This document shows positions 42,632 to 51,273 of a stretch of 64,000 bases of DNA, one piece after another. Source of the stretch: Haematomicrobium sanguinis DSM 21259 (lineage in GTDB: Bacteria > Actinomycetota > Actinomycetes > Actinomycetales > Micrococcaceae); assembly GCF_000688395.1 (NCBI RefSeq), contig NZ_JIAG01000017.1, positions 1 through 64,000 on the forward strand, read 5' to 3'. The notes below the pieces were generated by a model. It had not been told where the DNA came from, did no database searches, and saw only the letters and a program-made list of their open reading frames with translations. The position numbers were made by a program, and so were the translations under genes. Position 1 is the first letter of the stretch. Each line of letters starts with the position of its first letter.

Positions 42632-44230
42632 TTAGTGTTCAGCGGCGCTTGCGGCGTCGACGGCGAGATCTTTCGGCAACGTCTTCCAGGCAAGGAGCGC
42701 AATGCCGAGCATGAGCGCCGACGCGATGATGCCGAGCACCGTGAAGCCGTTCAGGAATGCGCCCTGAGCCGATTCGGTCAGCGCCTTCGCCGCAGCCGGG
42801 TTCGGTACATCGCTGGCGATCTCCATGGCACCGCCCAGGGTGGAGCGGGCCTTGTCGGCTAGATCCGCGCCGAGGGTTGCCGGGACGTCAATGGCCGCGC
42901 GATACACCACCGCGAGGATGCTACCGAGGATAGCAACACCCAAGGCGTGGCCCATCTCATACGCGGTTTCGGCCACGGCGGCGGCCGAGCCGGCTCGCTC
43001 TGGCTGCACCGAGCCCATGATCGCGTCGCTGGAGAGCGCATAGGAGAGGCCTGTGCCGAACCCGAGAACAAACATTCCGGCGCCCAAGACAATCACCGGC
43101 ATGTGCGCGCCGGCGACCACGGCGATGGCAAAGCCCACCGCCACGAGCGTCATCCCGATGGTGATCGCAGGGCGAACACCGATCTTTTTCGCAACGGCGG
43201 CCGCGAGCAGCGCAGATCCGGCTTCGGCAACCATGGCCGGGATGAGCCAAAATGCGGCTTCCATCGGCCCCATTCCGAGCACCAACTGCAGGTACTGGGT
43301 GATCACAAACAAGCTTCCCGCTAGCGCAAAGATGCTGCCCGTTTGCACCGCGATACCCGTGGAGAAACGCGGATTCTTGAAGAGTTCGACGTCAATCATC
43401 GGGTCGCGAAGCACGCGCTGGCGGCGGATAAACACGGCCAAGAACAGGCCGCCCACTGCGGCGCTACCGAGTGTCACCAGATCGAACCCTGACTCCACCA
43501 TGTGCTTGATCGCAAATACCACCGGCAGGATGCCCGCCAGCGAATACAGCGAGGACAAGATATCGAATTTGGCCGGGTGCGGGTTCCGGGACTCGGGAAG
43601 CAAAAACGCTCCGGCAATCACGATCGCCACAATGACGGGCACGTTCACCAGGAATACCGATCCCCACCAGAAGTGCTCCAGCAGGAACCCGCCGGCGATG
43701 GGGCCCAGTGCCGCGCCAGCAGAGGCGGCGGCGGACCAGATGCCGATCGCGATCCGGCGCTGGTTGTTGTCACGGAAGATGTCGCGCAACATGGACAAGG
43801 TGGAAGGCATGAGGGTTGCACCGGCAATGCCCAGGGCCGCGCGGGCGGCAATGAGCGAGGTCGCATCCGGGGCAAACGCGGCGATGACAGAGGCCACGCC
43901 AAAGCCGGCCGAGCCGATGAGCAAGAGCTTCTTGCGGCCAATCTTGTCGCCCAAGGTACCCATGGTGACAAGCAAGCCGGCCAGAACAAACGAATAGACG
44001 TCAATGATCCACAGCATCTCGGATGCGCTGGGTTCCAGCGCCCGGCTGAGCGATGGGACGGCAAAACCAAGAATCGTGGAGTCCGCGGCGACCAGCACCA
44101 CGGGGAGGGTCAACACCGCGAGGCTGATCCACTGGCGGAACCCGGCACGTGGCACACCACCCGATACGGTTCCGTCATTTCGTGTTGGCGCCGCAATAAT
44201 CTTTTGCGGCGCGGTGTGTAGCTGAGCCAT
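42632..44230 (-). CDS. MFS multidrug exporter (DHA2/EmrB-QacA type, 14 helices)
   Basis: This 532-residue proton antiporter has the DHA2 motifs: ADSTILGFAVPSLSR in helix 1, GTLGDKIGRKKLLLIG between helices 2 and 3, and GATLMPSTLSML in helix 4-5. The helical pattern fits 14 helices. It resembles LfrA/SmvA-type exporters of dyes, quaternary ammonium compounds and fluoroquinolones. It is divergent from a TetR gene, and two copies of an 18-base operator-like sequence lie between them. Confidence 0.88.
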   Translation of the reverse strand: MAQLHTAPQKIIAAPTRNDGTVSGGVPRAGFRQWISLAVLTLPVVLVAADSTILGFAVPSLSRALEPSASEMLWIIDVYSFVLAGLLVTMGTLGDKIGRKKLLLIGSAGFGVASVIAAFAPDATSLIAARAALGIAGATLMPSTLSMLRDIFRDNNQRRIAIGIWSAAASAGAALGPIAGGFLLEHFWWGSVFLVNVPVIVAIVIAGAFLLPESRNPHPAKFDILSSLYSLAGILPVVFAIKHMVESGFDLVTLGSAAVGGLFLAVFIRRQRVLRDPMIDVELFKNPRFSTGIAVQTGSIFALAGSLFVITQYLQLVLGMGPMEAAFWLIPAMVAEAGSALLAAAVAKKIGVRPAITIGMTLVAVGFAIAVVAGAHMPVIVLGAGMFVLGFGTGLSYALSSDAIMGSVQPERAGSAAAVAETAYEMGHALGVAILGSILAVVYRAAIDVPATLGADLADKARSTLGGAMEIASDVPNPAAAKALTESAQGAFLNGFTVLGIIASALMLGIALLAWKTLPKDLAVDAASAAEH

Positions 44231-44302
44231 GATTCCTCCTCACGATGGCGCACGGCGGTATCCCGCCGTAAAGAATGTGGTTGAAAGTATCTGAAAATAA
44301 AA

Positions 44303-44362
44303 CCGTCCAGTCGGTACAGTAACCAGGATAGCACGAACTTTATTCCGTCCGGCCGGTACAGT
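44303..44362. promoter_or_regulatory. Two TetR operator-like direct repeats
   Basis: CCGTCCAGTCGGTACAGT (44303-44320) and CCGTCCGGCCGGTACAGT (44345-44362) differ at only 2 of 18 bases. Each contains a short dyad (CCG with CGG). Their starts are 42 bases apart, about four helical turns, so two TetR dimers could sit on the same face of the DNA between the divergent exporter and tetR genes. Confidence 0.75.
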
Positions 44363-44391
44363 GGCCGGCGGGGTTTAAGTAGACTTGCCCC

Positions 44392-44922
44392 ATGGCCTCA
44401 GAGACTCGAGACAACATCCTCAACTCGCTTCAGGACATCTTGTCCCGAGAAGGAACCCAAGCGGTCACGCTCGAGGCCGTTGCCGACAACGCCGGAGTCT
44501 CCAAGGGCGGTCTGCTCTACCACTTCCCCAGCAAGGAAGCGCTTTACCTTGGGCTCATTGACCGCCTCGATGCGACCGCCCAAGAAGAACTGACCCAGAT
44601 ACGCACCCCCCGCGAGATGGTGCGCTGGTATTTGGACACGTCCGTCCCTGGCGAGACCGAGGACAAGGAACTGTCCCAGTCGGTGCTCGCGGTCTTGCGT
44701 TCGGCGGGCGCTGGCAACGATGAGATCCGTGAACGCATCCGCAAGCTCTACGGCCAGTGGGGCAATGAGGTGCGCAAGGTGGTCAAAAACCCGGTTCTCG
44801 CCGATGCGATCGTCCTGGTCGGCGACGGCGTGTACATCAACACGCTCTTGGGCCTGGCCGTCCCCGAGGAGAGCCGCCTGGAGAAGCTCTACGCCTGGCT
44901 CATCAAAGAAGCGAACCTATAG
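44392..44922 (+). CDS. TetR-family repressor of the adjacent exporter
   Basis: The protein has 176 residues. The N-terminal helix-turn-helix is RDNILNSLQDIL to VSKGGLLYHFPSKEALY (about 5-50), followed by a helical ligand domain. It is divergent from the DHA2 exporter and close to two repeated operator-like sites. I infer drug-responsive repression of the exporter and of itself. Confidence 0.9.
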   Translation: MASETRDNILNSLQDILSREGTQAVTLEAVADNAGVSKGGLLYHFPSKEALYLGLIDRLDATAQEELTQIRTPREMVRWYLDTSVPGETEDKELSQSVLAVLRSAGAGNDEIRERIRKLYGQWGNEVRKVVKNPVLADAIVLVGDGVYINTLLGLAVPEESRLEKLYAWLIKEANL

Positions 44923-44981
44923 ACGCCGCTTTGACCCACCGCGCACCGCCCGGCTACAGTTATTTCTTGCGTGTTTGACGC

Positions 44982-45054
44982 GCCACCTTAGCTCAGTCGG
45001 TAGAGCGAGTCCCTCGTAAAGACTAGGTCGTCGGTTCGATTCCGACAGGTGGCT
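44982..45054 (+). tRNA. tRNA-Thr (anticodon CGT)
   Basis: The 73-base cloverleaf has acceptor GCCACCT pairing with AGGTGGC, D arm GCTC/GAGC, anticodon CGT at 45015-45017 in loop CTCGTAA, and T arm GTCGG-TTCGATT-CCGAC. The anticodon stem has one C-A mismatch next to the loop. CCA is encoded at 45055-45057. Confidence 0.96.
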
Positions 45055-45071
45055 CCACAGACTCCAACACG

Positions 45072-45111
45072 AAAAAGCCCCGCCTCCCACATTCGGGAAG
45101 CGGGGCTTTTT
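45072..45111. terminator. Bidirectional intrinsic terminator after tRNA-Thr
   Basis: The sequence reads AAAAAGCCCCGC, a short interrupted inner stem, then GCGGGGCTTTTT. The outer 12 bases pair perfectly (45072-45083 with 45100-45111), with a T-run after the stem on both strands. It ends the tRNA transcript. Confidence 0.92.
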
Positions 45112-45156
45112 CACGCCATCCGGAGCGCCCACCCCTGTGCAGGCTCAAAATCGACT

Positions 45157-45228
45157 GCACACTCGAAATCGACTGTGCAGATAATGCACACTTTAACGGC
45201 GTGTCGCGTGCGTGTTCTGCACAGTCGA
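45157..45228. repeat. 72-bp dispersed repeat, family C, copy 1
   Basis: This is identical at 70 of 72 bases to 61244-61315. It starts GCACACTCGAAATCGAC and ends in CTGCACAGTCGA; 13 bases at 45169-45181 are repeated in inverted form at 45216-45228. A degenerate part copy lies just before it (45138-45158). Each copy lies close to a tRNA gene. Confidence 0.93.
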
Positions 45229-45244
45229 TGGGGAGGGGTGGGGG

Positions 45245-46078
45245 TTAGAAGTCGGCGGTCTTGGGGTCGGGGCCGATGCGCCCGTCATCCTTGGACAGGC
45301 CGTTGATCGCCTCAACGTCCTCATCATCCAGCTTCACGTCCAGCGCCGCGAAGTTTTCCACGATGCGCTCCGGGGTCACCGACTTCGGGATGACCACATT
45401 GCCGAGCGCCAGATGCCAAGCAATGATGACTTGCGCCGGGGTCGCCCCGTGCTTCTCCGCAATCTTGACGATTACCGGATCCTCGAGAACTTCCTTGCCT
45501 TGCCCAAGCGGGGACCAGGACTCGTGCAAAATGCCGTGCTCCTTGTGGAACGCGCGCAACTCCTCCTGATTGAAGTAGGGGTGCGTCTCAACCTGGTTGA
45601 TCGCCGGGGTCACCCCGGTCGCCTCAATGATCTCCCCAAGCTGCTCAATGGGGAAATTGGAGACACCGATCGACTTCACGCGGCCCTGCTTCTGCAACTC
45701 CACGAATGCCTTCCACGTATCCACATACTTGCCCTTGGCAATCGCCGGCCAGTGAATCAGGTACAGGTCCAGCTCGTCCAAACCGAGGCGCTGCATGGAT
45801 TCGTCAAAGGCGGCAAGTGTGGAGTCATAACCTTGATCCTCGTTCCACAGCTTGGTAGTGACAAACACGTCCTCGCGCGGCACGTCGCTTTCGGCCAGAG
45901 CCTTGCCCACGCCCTCTTCATTCCCGTAAATCTTGGCGGTATCCACGTGACGGAACCCGGCGTCCAGCGCCTTCCCGACCACGTCTTCGGCAACATCGCT
46001 CTCGACCTGCCACACGCCGTACCCCAACTGAGGGATCGAGTTGCCGTCATTAAACTTCAGTTCTGGTGACTTGCTCAC
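45245..46078 (-). CDS. Aldo/keto reductase (2,5-diketo-D-gluconate reductase type)
   Basis: This NADPH-dependent reductase (277 residues) has GYGVWQVE, catalytic Asp and Tyr in DTAKIYGNEEGVGKAL, Lys in TTKLWN and His in LYLIHWP. The cofactor segments are NFPIEQL and IPKSVTPERI. The GTG at 46078 has AAGGA 6 bases upstream. The longer frame to 46129 overlaps the next gene and lacks family sequence. The physiological substrate is unknown. Confidence 0.88.
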   Translation of the reverse strand: MSKSPELKFNDGNSIPQLGYGVWQVESDVAEDVVGKALDAGFRHVDTAKIYGNEEGVGKALAESDVPREDVFVTTKLWNEDQGYDSTLAAFDESMQRLGLDELDLYLIHWPAIAKGKYVDTWKAFVELQKQGRVKSIGVSNFPIEQLGEIIEATGVTPAINQVETHPYFNQEELRAFHKEHGILHESWSPLGQGKEVLEDPVIVKIAEKHGATPAQVIIAWHLALGNVVIPKSVTPERIVENFAALDVKLDDEDVEAINGLSKDDGRIGPDPKTADF

Positions 46079-46115
46079 GCTGTTCCTTCTCTCGATTTTT
46101 TCCGTACAGTCTCGT

Positions 46116-46565
46116 CTAACTCGCGGCATCCAGGATCAATTCCGATTCCGCGACGTCTCTTTTAACAATGTCCAACCTGAAACGCACCGCGTCTAGATGG
46201 GTCGTGGCATCGAGGCGCAATCCTTGCTCGCTTGCCAACCGATAGAGCGCGAGCGCCTCGACCGCGGTGGCCAGCGAGTTGCTCGCCCGCGAGAGCGCGC
46301 GGTGCGCATCGGAGAGTTTCCCGGGGACGTCCAAGGTGTACGACGGCGATGCCTCCTGAGCGCGGGCCGCCAACTCCCGCACGTGGCCGGCTAGTTGGAC
46401 GAGTTCGTTGCCGATCACGACCGCATGGTTGTAATCCTCGGTGTCCTCGATTCCGTCGAGGACCTGGTGGTATCGATCCAGCGAGCGGTCGAATCGGTCC
46501 GCCGCTCGCTTCCACACCCCGGTTCCAAGGTCCGGTTGCCGTTGCTTCTTCTTGAACAGTTTCAC
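46116..46565 (-). CDS. Conserved hypothetical helical protein
   Basis: I do not recognise a named family. The 149-residue protein begins with a short basic stretch (MKLFKKKQRQ) and is predicted to be almost all helical, with heptad-like spacing (RFDRSLDRYHQVLDGI, later LSDAHRALSRASNSLATAV). There is no signal peptide or membrane segment. It lies between bpa and the aldo/keto reductase on the same strand, 27 bases after the bpa stop, so it may be co-transcribed with bpa. Confidence 0.65.
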   Translation of the reverse strand: MKLFKKKQRQPDLGTGVWKRAADRFDRSLDRYHQVLDGIEDTEDYNHAVVIGNELVQLAGHVRELAARAQEASPSYTLDVPGKLSDAHRALSRASNSLATAVEALALYRLASEQGLRLDATTHLDAVRFRLDIVKRDVAESELILDAAS

Positions 46566-46592
46566 GCGAGATTCGCCTTGGTGACCACGCGC

Positions 46593-47000
46593 TTAGAGGT
46601 ACTGACCCGTGGAGGGGGCATCGCCGTCGTGCTTCTCTTGGGTGTCCCGCAGCTTCGGTGAGCCGGGCGCTTGGCGAACCGGTTCGCCGTCCTCGCCGAT
46701 GATGACGCCCGCGGCGATGACGGTTTGGATGCCGTGGAAGAGGCCCTCGAGCCACCCGACGAGTTGTGCCTGGGCGATGCGAAGTTCGGATTCGGTGGGT
46801 GGCGCGTCGTCGGTGTCGCTCAGTGGAAGGGTGATGCGGCGCAGTTTGTCTTGAAGCTCGGGTGAGAGGCCGTCCTCGAGCTCCTTGAGCGAGCGCTCGT
46901 GGATTTCGGCGAGGCCGGTCGGTTCGGTCGGCTCGGTCGGCCAGGTCGGCGCAGTGCCCGCGGGTGCGGTTGCGGCGGGTGCTTGCGATGCGTCGGTCAC
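46593..47000 (-). CDS. bpa: Bacterial proteasome activator
   Basis: This 135-residue protein matches Bpa (Rv3780-type), an ATP-independent ring that opens the 20S proteasome gate. An Ala/Pro/Thr-rich N-terminus is followed by a helical core (LKELEDGLSPELQDKLRRI, then QAQLVGWLEGLFHGIQTVI). The C-terminus GQYL is the motif that docks into the proteasome. It implies that prcA/prcB exist elsewhere in this genome. No proteasome or Pup genes are in the window. Confidence 0.9.
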   Translation of the reverse strand: MTDASQAPAATAPAGTAPTWPTEPTEPTGLAEIHERSLKELEDGLSPELQDKLRRITLPLSDTDDAPPTESELRIAQAQLVGWLEGLFHGIQTVIAAGVIIGEDGEPVRQAPGSPKLRDTQEKHDGDAPSTGQYL

Positions 47001-47045
47001 GGGTTCATTGTGTCAAAATTGCCGGGCGCTGTCTCTACCGGGGCG

Positions 47046-47648
47046 CTAAATCCAGCCTTGCTGCCAGGCTTGGTCGGCGGCACCGTAGCGGGAGCTTTCG
47101 CCGAGTTTGGCCATCGCGGTGGAGACGTAGTTGCGCACAGTTCCCGGCGCGAGGTGCAACTCTTTCGCGATTTCGGCGAGGCTCAGGTTCCGCCGGGTGA
47201 GGCGCAGGACGTCCAGTTCACGGTCGGTGAGCGGACTGACTTCCCCGGATAGCGCACTGGCAGCGATGTCCGGGTCCACGTAGCGCTTACCGTGGGCGAC
47301 ATCCCGGATCACCCGCGCAAGCTGTTCGGCGGGGGTGGATTTCGGGACAAAACCGGAGACCTTGGCGGCGAGCGCGCGGCGCAGGACGCCGGGGCGCGCG
47401 TGCCGCGTGACGATGATGATCTTGGCCGGGGTGGCGCGAGTGATCTTCTCGGCGGCGTCGATGCCGTCGGTCGGCGGCATTTCCAGGTCGAGGACGCAGA
47501 CGTCGGGGCGGTGCTCCATTGCGAGTGTCACCGCGTCGGCGGAGTTGTTGGTCTGCGCGAGGATGTCAAAATCGTCTTCGAGGCCAAGTAGGGCGGCAAG
47601 GGCGCCGCGGATGAGGTCCTCGTCATCGGCCAACAGGAGGCGGATCAT
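47046..47648 (-). CDS. NarL/LuxR-type response regulator
   Basis: The protein has 200 residues. The receiver domain has the acidic pair ADDED, phospho-acceptor Asp54 (VLDLEMP) and Lys in FVPKSTP. The C-terminal LuxR helix-turn-helix is LTDRELDVLRLTRRN to HLAPGTVRNYVSTAM. It overlaps the end of the upstream kinase gene by 26 bases and is probably activated by it. The divergent ABC exporter genes are the likely targets. Confidence 0.92.
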   Translation of the reverse strand: MIRLLLADDEDLIRGALAALLGLEDDFDILAQTNNSADAVTLAMEHRPDVCVLDLEMPPTDGIDAAEKITRATPAKIIIVTRHARPGVLRRALAAKVSGFVPKSTPAEQLARVIRDVAHGKRYVDPDIAASALSGEVSPLTDRELDVLRLTRRNLSLAEIAKELHLAPGTVRNYVSTAMAKLGESSRYGAADQAWQQGWI

Positions 47649-48927
47649 GTCGGGTCTTTCTGCGGTTCGGCGGGGTGGCTCGTTGTGGACTCGGGGGCGC
47701 CGCCGGGGCGGGGCGCACTGAGGTGGATGCTGTGGGGACCGTAATGGTCAGGATGAATTCGGTTTCCAGGGCTTTGGTGTCCACGGTGCCGCCGAGTTCG
47801 GAGACCCGTTCGCGCAGGGTCTTGAGGCCCGAGCCCGGATTGACCTGCGCGGTGGGGGTGGTGGGTGCGTCATTGCTGATGCGCAAGTCCACGCTGGTGG
47901 CGCTCTGGCGCAGGCTGAGCACCACGTGCTTTGCGGCCGAGTGGCGCAAAATATTGGTTGTCGCTTCCCGCACTGCCAGGCCAAGCACCTCAGTCAGAGG
48001 TGCCTGGACATCGGTATTGGGTGCATCAATGCGGGCCGAGATCCCGGCGCCTTCCAGCACGCTCACGGCGTTGACCAGTTCGGCGCCGAACTCGGTGTGC
48101 CGCATGCCGCGGACCAGGGCGCGGGTATCTTCCATGGTGTTGCGGGCGATGTCTTGAACCTCGCGCATCGCTTCCTCGGCGGCATCCGGGTCCTTCGCCA
48201 CGAGCCGGGCGGCAAGCTCGGCCTTGAGCGCGATGACTTGCAGGTGGTGGCCCTGAATGTCGTGCAGTTCGCCAGCGATGCGTAGCCGTTCGCGGGCGGT
48301 TGCCAACTCCGCTTCGGCGGTGCGTGCCTCGTCCAACTGGAGCATCACCTGCCACCACCAGAACGTGGGCATGATCGTCAGCGGCGGGATCAAGGCAAAC
48401 AGCACAAAGGAGCCGTAGCTGGCCGAAACCGCTGACGGATTCTGTCCGCTATACCAAAGGTAGAAGGCCAAAATCAGCGCGAGCGCCACCCAAATGATCC
48501 GACGCTGCTCTACCGTGGCGGGCAAGAACGCAAAACTGAGCGCCACCGTCAACGGCAGCACCGCCACCGGCCCAAGAAAGGGATCAAAAAACGCGAGCAG
48601 GGCAAAGACGGCGGCCAGACCGATCGGCACCCACACCATCTTCAGGCTCGCCAAACCGCGCCCATACATATACCTCGCGGCAAAGAGCACCCGCAGGCAC
48701 ATCCCCGCAATGAGAAGGCTCAGCGCGATCAACGCCACCAGGATCGGTGAACTCGGCGGCTGCTGCTTCACGAGGTAGAGCACCAAGAAGAAGTCGATCA
48801 GAAACAGGTACATCACCAGCACAAACGCCACCGACACCCAGGTGTAAATCCAGGCTTGCCGCATCCGTTTGGGCGCCGCGATCGCTCCACGGCTCGCCTC
48901 GCGTGCGGTGGCGATCATCTGCTCCAT
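47623..48927 (-). CDS. Sensor histidine kinase (DesK/LiaS class)
   Basis: The protein has 434 residues. Five or six membrane helices occupy about 25-195. A HisKA_3 helix follows with His222 (RLRIAGELHDIQGHHL), then an ATPase domain (LGLAVREATTNILRHS, GSGLKTLRERV). The ATG at 48927 follows AGGA/GGGA; longer frames reach 49005. With no large outer domain, it probably senses a signal within the membrane, as in kinases that respond to envelope stress or lipid fluidity. It is divergent from an ABC exporter. Confidence 0.9.
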   Translation of the reverse strand: MEQMIATAREASRGAIAAPKRMRQAWIYTWVSVAFVLVMYLFLIDFFLVLYLVKQQPPSSPILVALIALSLLIAGMCLRVLFAARYMYGRGLASLKMVWVPIGLAAVFALLAFFDPFLGPVAVLPLTVALSFAFLPATVEQRRIIWVALALILAFYLWYSGQNPSAVSASYGSFVLFALIPPLTIMPTFWWWQVMLQLDEARTAEAELATARERLRIAGELHDIQGHHLQVIALKAELAARLVAKDPDAAEEAMREVQDIARNTMEDTRALVRGMRHTEFGAELVNAVSVLEGAGISARIDAPNTDVQAPLTEVLGLAVREATTNILRHSAAKHVVLSLRQSATSVDLRISNDAPTTPTAQVNPGSGLKTLRERVSELGGTVDTKALETEFILTITVPTASTSVRPAPAAPPSPQRATPPNRRKTRHDPPPVGR

Positions 48928-48946
48928 GCTTCCCATCCTAGGGCCG

Positions 48947-48958
48947 TGACATTTGTCA
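48947..48958. promoter_or_regulatory. Possible response-regulator binding site
   Basis: TGACATTTGTCA is a 5+5 inverted repeat with a 2-base spacer, 20 bases upstream of the kinase gene and in the gap shared with the divergent exporter. The size suits a LuxR-type regulator dimer. This is a short match and could be chance. Confidence 0.4.
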
Positions 48959-49069
48959 TGAGCTCCATGTGAGGTGTACCCGGCGAACCGGTGACGGCTA
49001 GCCACTATAGGAGCCGGACACGTTCGCGAAGACTAGAAACATCAGCTCGACACCGAAAGAGAGGCGGCC

Positions 49070-50071
49070 ATGACCATCACCCAGACCGAACAACCTGCAC
49101 GGCAGGTGGACCCGGAAGCCCAGGCGATCCAGGCGGAAAACCTCGTGGTCAAGTACGGCGATTTCACCGCCGTCAAAGGGATCAACTTGAGCGTCAAGAC
49201 CGGTGAGTTTTACGCCCTGTTGGGCACCAATGGGGCCGGAAAGACGACCACCCTCGAAACGCTCGAGGGACAGCGCAAGGCGAGCTCCGGCGTCGCACAT
49301 CTTTTCGGTATGGACTCCTACGCGCACCGCGCCAAGCTGGCCGGGCGCCTCGGGGTCATGCTGCAAAGCGCCGGACTCGCCGAGGATCTCACGGTTGCCG
49401 AGACGGCGCGGATGTGGCTCGAGCTGAACAGCGTTGGACTCTCATCCGCGGCGGTGCGATCGCGGGTTGCCGAGGCGCTTGCCGGGCTGAAGCTCACCGA
49501 CAAAGCGGACGTGCGTGTGCGCAAACTCTCCGGTGGGCAGCGCCGCCGCCTGGACCTCGTGATGGCGACGATCAATGAGCCGGATCTGCTGTTTTTGGAT
49601 GAGCCCACCACCGGGCTGGATCCGGAATCGCGGGACCGCACCTGGGCGCATATTCAGAAAATGCACGACGGCGGCACAACAGTCATCCTCACCACGCACT
49701 ATCTCGAGGAGGCCGAGTCCATGGCCGATCGCCTCGCGATCATGCACGAGGGGCGGATCGCGCTGGAGGGCTCGCTCACCGAGGTGCTGGCCAGCCAGCC
49801 GGCGAACATTTCGTTTGCCGTGCCGGGCGAGCTGGTTGATGGGGTTCTTGGTGGGTTGGAAAGCCGCGGTTCAGCGGCGCTGACGCCGCGCGGCGAGGTG
49901 ACACAGGTGGCGTTGCGGCCCGCGGATTTGCAAGGCGAGCTTTACCGCTTGCTTTCTCGAGCCGATGCGTTGGGTGTGGAACTGGAGAATTTGCGGGCGT
50001 CGGAGGCATCCCTTGCCGAGGTTTTCCGTCAGATCAGTCAGACGAGCGGCGACGCCGCCGAGGAAGCGTAA
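49070..50071 (+). CDS. ABC exporter ATP-binding subunit
   Basis: This 333-residue ATPase of the ABC-2 drug-export type has Walker A GTNGAGKTT, signature LSGGQRRRLDL and Walker B LLFLDEPTTGLD, followed by the His switch LTTHYLEEAE. A C-terminal domain of about 80 residues is typical of DrrA-like ATPases. The ribosome site is GAGAGG. It is the first gene of ATPase-permease-small membrane protein, divergent from the two-component genes. Confidence 0.93.
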   Translation: MTITQTEQPARQVDPEAQAIQAENLVVKYGDFTAVKGINLSVKTGEFYALLGTNGAGKTTTLETLEGQRKASSGVAHLFGMDSYAHRAKLAGRLGVMLQSAGLAEDLTVAETARMWLELNSVGLSSAAVRSRVAEALAGLKLTDKADVRVRKLSGGQRRRLDLVMATINEPDLLFLDEPTTGLDPESRDRTWAHIQKMHDGGTTVILTTHYLEEAESMADRLAIMHEGRIALEGSLTEVLASQPANISFAVPGELVDGVLGGLESRGSAALTPRGEVTQVALRPADLQGELYRLLSRADALGVELENLRASEASLAEVFRQISQTSGDAAEEA

Positions 50072-50081
50072 GGAGAGAGCA

Positions 50082-50873
50082 ATGAGCACAATGGAGCAAG
50101 CACCCGTGGGCTACGTGCACGCTGGGCGCAAAGGGCCCGGGACGTTTCGCCAGATCATGATTGTAGCCAAACGCGAAATGCAGATGATTTTGCGCAACAA
50201 GACCGTCTCGATCTCGGCCATCGTCATCCCCTTGGCGTTGAGCGCATTTATCGTGTTGCGCCCGAACAGCGGCATGGGCACCCCGGCCGTGGCAGTGGTC
50301 ATGATTTCGATCGTGGCAATGTACAACGGGATCTTCTCGGTGTATTTCACGCTCACCACGACCATGACAACCCGTCGGGAGGACCTGTATCTCAAGAGAT
50401 TGCGGACCTCATCCATGAGCGATGGCGCGATCATTTCCGCGATCGTGCTGCCGGTGCTGGGGATTGCCGTTTTTCAGGCGCTCATTGTTGCGGCGGGTCT
50501 CGTGTGGGTGGGCACCGTTCCCCCCACGAGCGCACTGCTATTCGGGTTGGCCATGGTGGGGCTGGTGGCGATGTCGGTGACGGCGGCGCTCTTAACCGCG
50601 AACTTCACGCCTTCGGCCAGCGCCGCGCAAATCACCGTCATGCCGTTCATGTTGGTGTTCCTCGGCACGATGTTCTGGGCCCAGTTCGCGGTTGAGGGCA
50701 TGGCCCGGTACGCGCAAGTGACGCCCGGCGGATCGTTCTACGTGGTGTTGCAGGCGAGCTATGAAGGCGGGGCTGTGGCCGGGGATACCTGGCTTGCGCT
50801 CATTGCGTTGTTCGCGTGGGCCGCGCTCTTTGGATATCTGGCAAGCACAACAATGAAATGGGAGAAACGATAA
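50082..50873 (+). CDS. ABC-2 type permease
   Basis: This 263-residue membrane subunit with six predicted helices pairs with the ATPase before it. The ATG at 50082 follows AAGGAGAGAGC; the longer frame from 49965 runs inside the ATPase gene. The segment TTRREDLYLKRLRTSSMS is typical of ABC-2 exporters of antibiotics or lipids. Confidence 0.9.
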   Translation: MSTMEQAPVGYVHAGRKGPGTFRQIMIVAKREMQMILRNKTVSISAIVIPLALSAFIVLRPNSGMGTPAVAVVMISIVAMYNGIFSVYFTLTTTMTTRREDLYLKRLRTSSMSDGAIISAIVLPVLGIAVFQALIVAAGLVWVGTVPPTSALLFGLAMVGLVAMSVTAALLTANFTPSASAAQITVMPFMLVFLGTMFWAQFAVEGMARYAQVTPGGSFYVVLQASYEGGAVAGDTWLALIALFAWAALFGYLASTTMKWEKR

Positions 50874-50875
50874 CG

Positions 50876-51103
50876 ATGGAACTGCTCAAAGATCTGACGA
50901 CGTTTTCGCTCTTGCCGACCGTGGGCCGAGAGATCCGGGCCGGTGTGATTGGGCTGGTGGTGTTCGCGCTCCTCGCGTACTTCCTCTTCCCAGTGGAGCG
51001 GTTGTGGGTTGCAGGGATCATCGGCGGCGCGGTGGTGATCTTCTACGTGGTGCGCTGCGTGCTGGTCGCGAAGCGGAACCGGAACGCGTCGACCCCCGCG
51101 TAG
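50876..51103 (+). CDS. Small membrane protein of the exporter operon
   Basis: This 75-residue protein has two predicted helices (about 20-40 and 44-63) and a basic tail. It starts 2 bases after the permease stop, with GGAGA upstream, so it is part of the operon. I know no named family; it may be an accessory subunit of the exporter or of the membrane kinase. Confidence 0.7.
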   Translation: MELLKDLTTFSLLPTVGREIRAGVIGLVVFALLAYFLFPVERLWVAGIIGGAVVIFYVVRCVLVAKRNRNASTPA

Positions 51104-51113
51104 CGCGCCCCTT

Positions 51114-51176
51114 CGCCGAGTCGGCACGTTTTCCGCTATAGGCGCCCCCTATAGCGGAAAACGTGCCGACTCGGCG
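51114..51176. repeat. Long hairpin repeat, family A, copy 2
   Basis: The arms 51114-51142 and 51148-51176 pair perfectly over 29 bases around a 5-base loop. It lies 10 bases after the exporter operon and about 100 bases before the nuclease-like gene. The arms are nearly identical in sequence to those at 21067 and 52271. Confidence 0.95.
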
Positions 51177-51273
51177 TAGGTGGGGAGCCGCGACGCTGGC
51201 ATCTCGCTTCGCCGGCACACCCAGCCTGTGGATAACTTCTGCGCGGTTCTCACATTTTGGCTTGAATTGTTCC

